Assembly: GCA_025464795.1 (NCBI GenBank)
Contig: JAODNB010000309.1
Location: forward strand, 1-6,348
Direction: 5' to 3'
Origin: Frankiales bacterium
Lineage (GTDB): Bacteria; Actinomycetota; Actinomycetes; Mycobacteriales; SCTD01
DNA length: 6,348 bases
The position numbers and the translations under genes are program-made. Below, piece by piece: positions 1 through 5,319 of this stretch (positions are counted from its first letter, which is position 1; the number at the start of each line of letters is the position of its first letter). The notes under the pieces were generated by a model. It worked only from the letters and a program-made list of their open reading frames with translations, did no database searches and had not been told where the DNA came from.

Positions 1-597
1 GGCCATCTCGTCGCGGAGGTCCGCGTAGTGGTCGGTGGGGGAGACCGGGAAGTACCCGCCCTTGTAGCGAGGCTTGTAGCCGAGGTTGCCGCCGACCTCG
101 TCCTTGCCGGTGTTCCAAGCAGCTGCCTTGGCGTCGATGTAGTAGTAGCTCGACTCGGGCGTGGAGTCGTAGCGGATCGAGTCGAAGATGTAGAACTCCG
201 CCTCGGCGCCGAAGAAGACCGTGTCCGCGATGCCGGTCGTCTTGAGGTAGGCCTCGGCCTTCTTCGCGATGTTGCGCGGGTCGCGGCTGTAGGCCTCGCC
301 GGTGAGCGGGTCGTGGATGAAGAAGTTGAGGATCAGGGTCTTGCGGACGCGGAACGGGTCCAGGCGAGCTGACGTCGGGTCCGGGAGCAGGAGCATGTCC
401 GACTCGTGGATCTCCTGGAAGCCGCGGATGGACGACCCGTCGAAGCCCAGGCCGTCTGTGAAGACGGACTCGTCGAACGAGCTGACGGGCACGGTGAAGT
501 GCTGCATCACGCCCGGCAGGTCGCAGAAGCGGACGTCGACCATCTCGACGTCTTCCTTCTTGATGTAGCTGAGTACCTCTGAGGCGGTCTTGAACAC
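1..597 (-). CDS. glnA: Glutamine synthetase type I, N-terminal 199 codons (partial)
   Basis: Glutamine synthetase makes glutamine from glutamate, ammonia and ATP in the cytosol, as a dodecamer. The visible part covers the beta-grasp N domain and the start of the catalytic domain. It includes VDVRFCDLPG (about residues 20-29), GFDGSSIRGF (51-60, whose Asp53 corresponds to the ammonium-binding latch Asp of the family), SRDPRNIA (104-111) and GAEAEF (130-135), whose Glu132 and Glu134 match metal-binding glutamates. The sequence closely parallels mycobacterial GlnA1, so this is the main enzyme rather than a GlnA2-4 paralogue. The start is GTG at 597 (V-F-K-T-A-S-E-V), preceded by a GGGAGAGGA Shine-Dalgarno 5-8 nt upstream. 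The left window edge cuts the gene; the usual length is about 475 residues, so the C-terminal adenylylation tyrosine is not visible. A 128-bp gap with a candidate GlnR site lies upstream. Confidence 0.97.
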   Translation of the reverse strand, partial: MFKTASEVLSYIKKEDVEMVDVRFCDLPGVMQHFTVPVSSFDESVFTDGLGFDGSSIRGFQEIHESDMLLLPDPTSARLDPFRVRKTLILNFFIHDPLTGEAYSRDPRNIAKKAEAYLKTTGIADTVFFGAEAEFYIFDSIRYDSTPESSYYYIDAKAAAWNTGKDEVGGNLGYKPRYKGGYFPVSPTDHYADLRDEMA

Positions 598-636
598 GTC
601 GTCCTCTCCCGGAGCTGCTTGCTGAAGTCAGGCGTC

Positions 637-642
637 ACGCTA
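637..642 (-). promoter_or_regulatory. Candidate -10 element of the glnA promoter
   Basis: On the minus strand this reads TAGCGT, a TANNNT-type actinobacterial -10. It would start transcription near 630 and give a leader of about 30 nt, consistent with the clear Shine-Dalgarno before the glnA GTG. No good -35 hexamer is found 16-18 nt upstream, which fits a promoter that depends on an activator. This is inferred from sequence alone. Confidence 0.5.
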
Positions 643-652
643 GTGAACGCGT

Positions 653-668
653 GTTTCGGCGCTGTAAA
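653..668 (-). promoter_or_regulatory. Candidate GlnR binding site upstream of glnA
   Basis: The minus strand reads TTTAC-n6-GAAAC (positions 668 to 653). The published Streptomyces/actinobacterial GlnR element is GTNAC-n6-GAAAC, so nine of ten fixed or near-fixed positions agree, with exact 6-nt spacing. GlnR is the nitrogen regulator that activates glnA under nitrogen limitation. A second half-site is less clear: TTCAC follows after 5 nt instead of 6. The element lies about 10 bp upstream of the candidate -10 at 637-642, closer than a classical activator site, so its effect (activation or repression) cannot be read from position alone. Confidence 0.5.
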
Positions 669-713
669 ACGCGACCGTGCCTCCTCGGAAGGCATCCCGG
701 TCGGTCCCGAAGA

Positions 714-719
714 TAGCCT
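714..719 (+). promoter_or_regulatory. -10 element of a leaderless promoter for the RDD gene
   Basis: TAGCCT is followed by exactly 6 nt and then the ATG at 726, so the expected transcription start coincides with the A of the start codon. The only purine-rich stretch before the ATG (TGAGG, 719-723) lies 2 nt from it, too near for a normal ribosome binding site. Actinobacteria commonly use leaderless mRNAs with this geometry. No convincing -35 is seen. Confidence 0.6.
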
Positions 720-725
720 GAGGCC

Positions 726-1205
726 ATGCCGAGGTGGACAGGGACGTGGCTCGAGGGGCCGCAGGCCACGCTGCGCGAGATGCGGCACCCTGACCAGTGG
801 CCCGGCCAGCGCATCGGGCTTCCCCGCGAGGGGTCCGGCTCGGTGGCCCCCTTCGGCGCCCGGGCCAGCGCGATGCTCATCGACATCGTCGCCAGCGCGC
901 TCGTCTCCGGCCTCATCGCCGCGTCGTTGGACAACCCCACGCCGGTGGACCGCCAGATCGCTGCCTACGCGGTCATCTTCCTCGAGCTGATGCTCCTGGT
1001 CGCCCTCACGGGGCAGTCGGTCGGCATGCGCATGCTCGACCTGAAGGTCGTGAAGCTCGCAGACGTGACGAAACCGCCGGGGTTCGTGACGGCGTTCCTG
1101 CGTACGTCCGTGCTGCTCGTCACGGTCGGGCTCGCCGGCTTCTTCACGCGGGACGGTCGCGGCTTCCACGACCTCGCCGCGGGGGCCATCGTCCTGCGCG
1201 ACTGA
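726..1205 (+). CDS. RDD family membrane protein
   Basis: A 159-residue integral membrane protein of the RDD family (PF06271), whose biochemical role is generally unknown. An N-terminal cytosolic stretch of about 44 residues is followed by GARASAMLID (44-53), which carries the Arg46 and Asp53 of the family signature at the head of the first membrane helix (about 46-67). A second helix spans about 79-97. The family motif GQSVGMRMLDLKVV lies at 97-110, a third helix at about 124-140, and the final signature DGRGFHDLAAG at 143-153. In many actinobacteria an RDD gene sits beside glnA, as here, and is divergent from it. The ATG start fits the leaderless promoter and the first conserved region. Its TGA stop abuts the stop of the convergent DUF4191 gene with no gap. 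Confidence 0.9.
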   Translation: MPRWTGTWLEGPQATLREMRHPDQWPGQRIGLPREGSGSVAPFGARASAMLIDIVASALVSGLIAASLDNPTPVDRQIAAYAVIFLELMLLVALTGQSVGMRMLDLKVVKLADVTKPPGFVTAFLRTSVLLVTVGLAGFFTRDGRGFHDLAAGAIVLRD

Positions 1206-1916
1206 TCAGCGGCCGCGGGGGACGCGCGTGGGCATAGGGCCCTTGGGGACGGGGAGGGCACCGTTCGCACGCAGGGCCTTCAGGCGCGGCTCGAGCTCGT
1301 TGACGCGGGCCGGCTTGATGTTGCGGGGCAGCTTCATGAAGTGCTTCTCGAGCTCGCGCAGCGAGATCTGTCCCTCGTCGTCTCCGACCATGACGTCATA
1401 GATCGGGGTGTCGCCGATGACGCGCGACAGCGCGCGCTTCTCCGCACCGATCAGCCCGCGGAGCCGGCTGGGGGAGCCCTCGCCGACCAGGACGATGCCG
1501 GGCAGCCCGATCACGCGGTGCAGGAGGTCCTGCTCCTTCGTGAAGCCGACGGCCGGAGTGACGCGCCAGTTGCCGCGCATGTTCGACAGCACCGCTGCGG
1601 CGGCGCCGAGCTGGCCCTCGACCTGACCGAAGGCGGTCTTCTGCACCCGGCGGCCGAAGATCGCTGCCGCGACGAGCAGCGCGAGCAGGACCCCGATGAC
1701 GCTCAGGTAGACCACGTGCCCGACGAGCGTGCCGAGGAGCACGAAGACGGCGAGGGTGATGACGAACGCACCCAGGACGAGCGGCAGCATCTTCGGGTCG
1801 GCCTTGCGCGTCATCGAGAACGCGAGCTTGATCTGCGCGAACTTCTCCTTGCGCGAGGGGCCGGCCTTCTTGGCCGGCTTCCCCTTCCCCTTAGCCTTGC
1901 CTCGTCCTAGTGCCAT
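1206..1916 (-). CDS. DUF4191 domain-containing membrane protein
   Basis: A 236-residue protein of the actinobacterial DUF4191 family (like M. tuberculosis Rv2219), function unknown. The N-terminus is very basic and rich in Lys, Gly and Ala (residues 2-25), which should hold it in the cytoplasm. Two hydrophobic helices at about 43-65 and 68-88 form a membrane hairpin. A soluble C-terminal domain of about 145 residues contains RGNWRVTPAVGF (114-125), VIGLPGIVLVGEG (135-147) and KLPRNIKPARVNELE (195-209). A GTG six bases upstream (1922) also opens the frame, but a TAGCCT -10 lies 7 nt before the ATG at 1916 and only 1 nt before that GTG, so ATG (M-A-L-G-R) is preferred. The family normally lies next to lipA; here a plsC gene and a small gene intervene. 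The plsC stop is 10 bp upstream, so read-through from plsC is also possible. Confidence 0.9.
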   Translation of the reverse strand: MALGRGKAKGKGKPAKKAGPSRKEKFAQIKLAFSMTRKADPKMLPLVLGAFVITLAVFVLLGTLVGHVVYLSVIGVLLALLVAAAIFGRRVQKTAFGQVEGQLGAAAAVLSNMRGNWRVTPAVGFTKEQDLLHRVIGLPGIVLVGEGSPSRLRGLIGAEKRALSRVIGDTPIYDVMVGDDEGQISLRELEKHFMKLPRNIKPARVNELEPRLKALRANGALPVPKGPMPTRVPRGR

Positions 1917-1923
1917 GCGCACC

Positions 1924-1929
1924 AGGCTA
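1924..1929 (-). promoter_or_regulatory. -10 element for the DUF4191 gene, overlapping the plsC stop codon
   Basis: The minus strand reads TAGCCT, then 7 nt, then the ATG at 1916. The first three bases, TAG, are also the stop codon of plsC. No Shine-Dalgarno lies between, which suggests a leaderless transcript. Because this stretch ends an upstream ORF it could be coincidence, but the same hexamer and spacing recur at lipA. Confidence 0.5.
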
Positions 1930-2682
1930 ACCGGCAGAGCGCTTGGCGGCTCGGGCGGCCTTCACCTCGGCATCGGCCGCCTCGGCCGCCTCGAGCGTGG
2001 GAGCGGTGCCGCCCATCGAGGCGGGGATCCACCAGGTCTGGTCGGCGCGCTTCGCGTCGACCTCGTACGAGGAGCGCGCCTCGTCCAGAAGCAGCTGCAT
2101 GCGCGCCTTGAGCTCCTTGGTCGCCTGCCCGGCGTCACCTTCGGGCGTGAAGGGCTCGCCGACCACGATCCGGATGGCCGTACCGCGGGTGAGGTCGCGC
2201 TTGCGGCCCTTGGTCATCACACGGTGGCTGCCCCAGACGATGAGGGGGATGAGCGGGACACCCGCTTCGGCGGCCATCCGGGCAGCTCCGGTCTTGAACT
2301 CCTTGAGGTCGAAGCTCTGCGAGATCGTTGCCTCGGGGAAGACGCCGACCAGCTCGCCGCGCCGGCAGGCCTCCACTGCGGCCTGGTAGCTGCCGGCTCC
2401 GGCCTCGCGGTCCACGGGGATGTGCCTCATGCCGCGCATGAGGGGTCCCGACACCTTGTGGTCGAAGACCTCCTGCTTCGCCATGAAGCGCACCATGCGC
2501 TTCTTGGGGCGAAAGGCCATCCCGGCGAGCGCGAAGTCGAGGTAGCCGGTGTGGTTGATCGCCACGACGCCGCCGCCTTTCGCGGGGACGTGCTCGCCTC
2601 CCGTGACGTGGAACTTCAGCCCGAGGGCGAAGAAGACGGTCCGGGCGAACCCGATGATGGGGCGGTAGACGGGCTCGGCCAT
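1927..2682 (-). CDS. 1-acyl-sn-glycerol-3-phosphate acyltransferase (PlsC/LPLAT family)
   Basis: A 251-residue member of the PlsC acyltransferase family, which acylates lysophosphatidic acid or related lyso-acceptors with acyl-CoA or acyl-ACP at the inner membrane face. All four family blocks are visible: the catalytic NHTGYLD (HX4D; His44 and Asp49), RHIPVDR (86-92), VFPEAT (114-119, in place of the common FPEGT) and VPLIPLIVWG (142-151). The first 25 residues contain a moderately hydrophobic segment (IIGFARTVFFALGL) that may act as a membrane anchor. A C-terminal tail with TWWIPASMGG (216-225) and an Ala/Glu/Lys-rich end is typical of actinobacterial paralogues. The exact acceptor cannot be told: genomes carry several PlsC paralogues and this one is not beside other lipid genes, so no symbol is given. 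The ATG start is supported by the promoter 6 nt upstream. Confidence 0.9.
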   Translation of the reverse strand: MAEPVYRPIIGFARTVFFALGLKFHVTGGEHVPAKGGGVVAINHTGYLDFALAGMAFRPKKRMVRFMAKQEVFDHKVSGPLMRGMRHIPVDREAGAGSYQAAVEACRRGELVGVFPEATISQSFDLKEFKTGAARMAAEAGVPLIPLIVWGSHRVMTKGRKRDLTRGTAIRIVVGEPFTPEGDAGQATKELKARMQLLLDEARSSYEVDAKRADQTWWIPASMGGTAPTLEAAEAADAEVKAARAAKRSAG

Positions 2683-2688
2683 GAGGCC

Positions 2689-2694
2689 ACGCTA
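2689..2694 (-). promoter_or_regulatory. -10 element of a leaderless promoter for the plsC-type gene
   Basis: The minus strand reads TAGCGT, then 6 nt (GGCCTC), then the ATG at 2682. The hexamer is identical to the candidate glnA -10. There is no Shine-Dalgarno in the 23-bp gap after the small upstream gene, so translation most likely starts at the 5' end of the mRNA. Confidence 0.6.
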
Positions 2695-2705
2695 GTGCCC
2701 GCGGA

Positions 2706-2915
2706 TCATCGAGCGGTAGCGACCGCCTGGCTGGACAGGGCCTGGGCCCGGCTCATCGCCACGTCAGCCTCGCGGCGCTGCCTGGCGCGGTTGTTGTCCT
2801 CGACCATCGAGGCCCAGGCGTTCCTGCGTGCGGAGTGCTGGCCACCGTGGGGCAGCACGGTGAGGACGAGGCTCTGCAGCTGACCGGCGGTGCGTGTGAA
2901 CGATGGGATCGTCAC
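2706..2915 (-). CDS. Small conserved-looking protein of unknown function (69 aa)
   Basis: I do not recognise this protein. The start is GTG at 2915 (V-T-I-P-S-F-T-R), chosen because a near-perfect Shine-Dalgarno AAGGAGG (minus strand, 2927-2921) lies 5 nt upstream. Longer starts at up to 3017 would run back into the lipA stop. The predicted protein has no signal peptide or membrane helix. Its first 25 residues are mixed and hydrophobic (QLQSLVLTVL); the rest, from about residue 27, is rich in Arg, Ala, Gln and Glu (NNRARQRREADVAMSR, 41-56) and should be a long amphipathic helix. It lies 82 bp after lipA and 23 bp before plsC, so it may be co-transcribed with lipA or use its own promoter. The strong ribosome binding site is the main reason to believe it is real. 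Confidence 0.7.
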   Translation of the reverse strand: MTIPSFTRTAGQLQSLVLTVLPHGGQHSARRNAWASMVEDNNRARQRREADVAMSRAQALSSQAVATAR

Positions 2916-2920
2916 GTCTG

Positions 2921-2927
2921 CCTCCTT
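2921..2927 (-). promoter_or_regulatory. Strong ribosome binding site of the 69-aa gene
   Basis: The minus strand reads AAGGAGG, complementary to the 16S rRNA 3' end, 5 nt before GTG at 2915. It is the strongest Shine-Dalgarno in the window and fixes the start of the small gene; most neighbours have none. Confidence 0.8.
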
Positions 2928-2957
2928 GGGGGGACGCCTCAAGCGTGCGCCGCCCAT

Positions 2958-2986
2958 GTGAAGGCTGTGTAACCCGCCGGTGAAGG
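2958..2986 (-). repeat. Direct repeat CCTTCAC, 22 bp apart, in the lipA to small-gene gap
   Basis: CCTTCAC occurs at 2986-2980 and again at 2964-2958 on the minus strand, exactly 22 bp (two helical turns) apart, with a related GGTTACACA between. Direct repeats with an 11-bp period and a TTCAC core resemble PhoP-type (PHO box) operators of Streptomyces. It lies 43 bp and more upstream of the small gene's start, where an operator could act. The match is short and could be chance. Confidence 0.3.
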
Positions 2987-2997
2987 GTGCGAGACGC

Positions 2998-3927
2998 TTA
3001 GCGCACGGCGCGGGCACTGAGCGCGGCCTCGTACAGGCGCCCGGCCCGGTACGACGAGCGCACGAGCGGACCGCTCATGACTCCAGCGAAGCCGATCTCC
3101 TCGGCCTCCTCACGCAGCTCGACGAACTCCTCGGGCTTCACCCAGCGCGACACGGGGTGGTGCCGCTTGGAGGGACGGAGGTACTGCGTGATGGTGATCA
3201 GCTCACACCCTGCTCCGTGCAGGTCCTGGAGCGCCTCGCTGATCTCCGCGCGGGTCTCGCCCATCCCGAGGATGAGGTTGGACTTGGTGACCAGGCCTGC
3301 GCTCCTGGCCTGGGTGAGGACGTCGAGGGAGCGCTCGTAGCGGAAGCCCGGCCGGATGCTCTTGAAGATCCGTGGGACCGTCTCGACGTTGTGGGCCAGG
3401 ACCTCCGGCTCGCTGTCGAAGACCTCGCGCAGCAGATCGGCTTGGGCGTTGAAGTCCGGGATGAGCAGCTCGACCTTGATGCCCTGCACCGCCGCGTGGA
3501 CCAGGCGGACGGTCTCGGCGTAGAGCCACGCCCCGCCGTCGGGGAGGTCGTCGCGGGCCACCCCGGTGATCGTGGCGTAGCGCAGGTCCATGAGGCCGAC
3601 GGACTCGGCGACCCGGCGCGGCTCGTCGGTGTCGTAGGCAGCCGGCTTGCCGGTGTCGATGTTGCAGAAGTCGCAGCGCCGGGTGCACTGGTCGCCACCG
3701 ATGAGGAACGTCGCTTCGCGGTCCTCCCAGCACTCGTAGATGTTGGGGCAGCCGGCCTCTTCGCAGACGGTGTGCAGCCCCTCCTTGCGCACGAGGGACT
3801 TCAGGGACGTGTACTCCGGACCCATCGTCGCCCGGACCTTGATCCAGTCGGGCTTCTTCTCGATCGGCGTCTCGGCGTTCCGCACCTCCAGGCGCAGCAT
3901 CTTCCGGCCGTCGGGAGCGATCGTCAC
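2998..3927 (-). CDS. lipA: Lipoyl synthase (radical SAM)
   Basis: LipA inserts two sulfur atoms at C6 and C8 of protein-bound octanoyl groups to form lipoyl cofactors of pyruvate and 2-oxoglutarate dehydrogenases and the glycine cleavage H protein. The 309-residue protein has all cluster ligands: the auxiliary, sulfur-donating 4Fe-4S motif CX4CX5C at Cys55, Cys60 and Cys66, the radical SAM motif CX3CX2C at Cys81, Cys85 and Cys88, and the C-terminal RSSY (290-293) that supplies the serine ligand. The start is GTG at 3927 (V-T-I-A-P-D-G-R-K-M-L-R-L), which matches the usual actinobacterial N-terminus. An in-frame start at 4059 would add 44 residues overlapping the divergent DUF1877 gene and is not credible. 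The upstream gap is only 18 bp and contains its -10. lipB lies 2.1 kb upstream, separated by three genes. Confidence 0.97.
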   Translation of the reverse strand: MTIAPDGRKMLRLEVRNAETPIEKKPDWIKVRATMGPEYTSLKSLVRKEGLHTVCEEAGCPNIYECWEDREATFLIGGDQCTRRCDFCNIDTGKPAAYDTDEPRRVAESVGLMDLRYATITGVARDDLPDGGAWLYAETVRLVHAAVQGIKVELLIPDFNAQADLLREVFDSEPEVLAHNVETVPRIFKSIRPGFRYERSLDVLTQARSAGLVTKSNLILGMGETRAEISEALQDLHGAGCELITITQYLRPSKRHHPVSRWVKPEEFVELREEAEEIGFAGVMSGPLVRSSYRAGRLYEAALSARAVR

Positions 3928-3933
3928 AGTGTC

Positions 3934-3940
3934 TAGGCTA
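3934..3940. promoter_or_regulatory. Bidirectional -10 (TAGGCTA) shared by lipA and the DUF1877 gene
   Basis: On the plus strand TAGGCT (3934-3939) is followed by 6 nt and GTG at 3946. On the minus strand TAGCCT (3940-3935) is followed by 7 nt and GTG at 3927. The two -10 hexamers overlap by five bases, and the whole intergenic gap is 18 bp with no Shine-Dalgarno on either side. Each -35 region would fall inside the opposite coding sequence. Both genes are therefore predicted to be leaderless and their initiation mutually exclusive at any moment. Confidence 0.6.
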
Positions 3941-3945
3941 ACGCC

Positions 3946-4407
3946 GTGAAGATGCTCTACCTTCCCGTCTCCGACGTCGACGCCCTCGAGCGCGACCCCG
4001 ACGTCGCGGCCTCCTGGTTCGCCGACGGGGAACCGGTCGACCTGGGGGTCGCCTGGCACGGCATCCAGTTCCTGCTCAACGGCTCCGCGTGGGGCGGATC
4101 AGCGCCGCTGTTCAACGCGGTCCTCGGCGGCACGGCACTGGGCGACCCGACCTCGTACGAGCCGATCCGCTACGTCGCGCCCGGTGAGGTCGTCGGCGTC
4201 GTCCGGGCTCTTCCCGTCTGGGACGAGCTCGTGCCGCGCTTCACCCACAAGGCGCTCCGGCAGGCGGAGATCTACCCTGACTCTGCCTGGGACCAGCCGG
4301 ACGTGCTGACCTCCCTACTGCAACCTGCGTACGCCGAGCTCGTCCTGCTGTTCGGCAATGCTGCGACCGCCAAGCAGGCCGTGCTCATCACCCTCGACCG
4401 GAGCTGA
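3946..4407 (+). CDS. DUF1877 (YfbM-like) family protein
   Basis: A 153-residue cytosolic protein of the DUF1877 family (E. coli YfbM is a member), function unknown. Recognisable family features are WHGIQFLLNG (37-46) near the N-terminus, YEPIRYVAPGEV (71-82), the helix-rich RFTHKALRQAEIYP (98-111) and the C-terminal helix ending in FGNAATAKQAVL (136-147). The length agrees with the family. The start is GTG at 3946, fixed by the -10 6 nt upstream; an in-frame ATG at 3952 would remove only two residues. It is divergent from lipA and lies 3 bp before the LLM oxidoreductase, whose Shine-Dalgarno falls in its last codons, so the two are very likely one operon. Nothing in the sequence says what they do together. 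Confidence 0.82.
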   Translation: MKMLYLPVSDVDALERDPDVAASWFADGEPVDLGVAWHGIQFLLNGSAWGGSAPLFNAVLGGTALGDPTSYEPIRYVAPGEVVGVVRALPVWDELVPRFTHKALRQAEIYPDSAWDQPDVLTSLLQPAYAELVLLFGNAATAKQAVLITLDRS

Positions 4408-4410
4408 CCC

Positions 4411-5319
4411 ATGGACGTCCGGATCTTCACCGAGCCCCAGCAGGGCGCGACCTACGACGAGCTGCTGGCCGTCGCGCAGGCGTCGGAGGCGCTCGGGTTC
4501 GATGCGTTCTTCCGGTCCGACCACTACCTGACGATGGGCGGCGACGGCCTACCAGGACCGACTGACGCCTGGATCACCCTGGCCGGCCTCGCCCGTGAGA
4601 CGTCGCGGATCCGTCTGGGCACCTTGGTCACCGCCGGCACGTTCCGGCTCCCCGGGGTCCTTGCCATCAGCGTGGCCCAGGTCGACCAGATGTCGGGCGG
4701 TCGCGTCGAGCTCGGGCTCGGCACGGGCTGGTACGACCAGGAGCACACCGCCTACGGCATCCCGTTCCCCTCGCTGGCAGAGCGGTTCGAGCGCTTCGAG
4801 GAGCAGCTTCAGATCATCACGGGGCTGTGGGCCTCGGAGGGGCCCTACTCCTTCGACGGCACGCACTACCAGCTCACCGACAGCCCGGCTCTTCCGAAGC
4901 CGGTGCAGCAGCCGGTCCCTGTCCTGGTCGGCGGCTTCGGCGCGAAGCGGACGCCCCGGATCGCCGCGACCTACGCCAGCGAGTACAACGTCCCGTTCCA
5001 CGGTCTGGACGACACCGCCGCGGCCTTCGAGCGCGTCCGGGAGGCGTGCAAGGAGACCGGCCGCACCGTCGTGCTCTCGGCGGCGCAGGTCGTGTGCGTC
5101 GGGCGTTCGACGGACGAGGTCGAGCGCCGAGCGGCCGCCATCGGCCGTGACTCCGCAGGTCTTCGGAGGGACGGCCTGGCAGGCTCGGTGGATGAGGCCG
5201 TCGACAAGCTCGGCCAGTTCCGAGCGCTCGGGGCCGAGCGGGTCTACTTCCAGGTGATGGACGTGCGGGACCTCGACCACCTCGAGGTGCTCGCCGAGGT
5301 CATGCGCCAGTCCGCTTAG
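4411..5319 (+). CDS. LLM class F420-dependent oxidoreductase
   Basis: A 302-residue luciferase-like (TIM-barrel) flavin or F420 oxidoreductase, closest in look to the Rv1855c-type actinobacterial family. It should carry out hydride transfer using reduced F420 (or FMN); the substrate is unknown. Visible features are the N-terminal beta strand MDVRIFTEP, GFDAFFRSDHY (29-39, the SDHY typical of F420-type members), RIRLGTLVT (67-75), the segment SGGRVELGLGTGWYDQEH (95-112) with the GxGTGW/E-type cofactor loop, and PVLVGGFGAKR (170-180), which should bind the cofactor phosphate. It ends at the normal length. The ATG start has GGAG 7 nt upstream, inside the end of the DUF1877 gene. Its stop overlaps that of the convergent MOSC gene by 4 bp. 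Assignment to F420 rather than FMN rests on family resemblance. Confidence 0.88.
   Translation: MDVRIFTEPQQGATYDELLAVAQASEALGFDAFFRSDHYLTMGGDGLPGPTDAWITLAGLARETSRIRLGTLVTAGTFRLPGVLAISVAQVDQMSGGRVELGLGTGWYDQEHTAYGIPFPSLAERFERFEEQLQIITGLWASEGPYSFDGTHYQLTDSPALPKPVQQPVPVLVGGFGAKRTPRIAATYASEYNVPFHGLDDTAAAFERVREACKETGRTVVLSAAQVVCVGRSTDEVERRAAAIGRDSAGLRRDGLAGSVDEAVDKLGQFRALGAERVYFQVMDVRDLDHLEVLAEVMRQSA

Noticed and set aside
598..725. Possible riboswitch or small RNA in the glnA-RDD gap
   Set aside because: No strong hairpins, terminator or recognisable conserved RNA motif; the content is explained by two divergent promoters and a GlnR-like site.
507..1169. Minus-strand 220-codon open frame spanning the glnA promoter and the RDD gene
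   Set aside because: It would overlap both the glnA N-terminus and the RDD gene in shadow frames; the translation is Arg/His/Glu-rich with no domain.
1729..2883. Plus-strand 384-codon open frame across DUF4191, plsC and the small gene
   Set aside because: It is antisense to proteins with clear family motifs; its translation is low-complexity (Gly/Leu/Asp/Arg rich) as expected of a GC-rich shadow frame.
2916..3017. Longer start at 3017 for the small gene
   Set aside because: It would overlap the lipA end, and the strong AAGGAGG ribosome binding site 5 nt before GTG at 2915 marks the real start.
2980..3936. Plus-strand 318-codon open frame opposite lipA
   Set aside because: lipA on the other strand has all its catalytic cysteines; the opposite frame has no recognisable domain and the composition of a shadow.
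3928..4059. Longer lipA start at 4059 (44 extra residues)
   Set aside because: The extension is antisense to the DUF1877 coding sequence and has no match to LipA N-termini; the GTG at 3927 fits homologues and the promoter.
4549..5280. Minus-strand 243-codon open frame opposite the LLM gene
   Set aside because: Antisense to a full-length luciferase-like protein; no motif and typical Arg/Asp/Leu-rich shadow composition.
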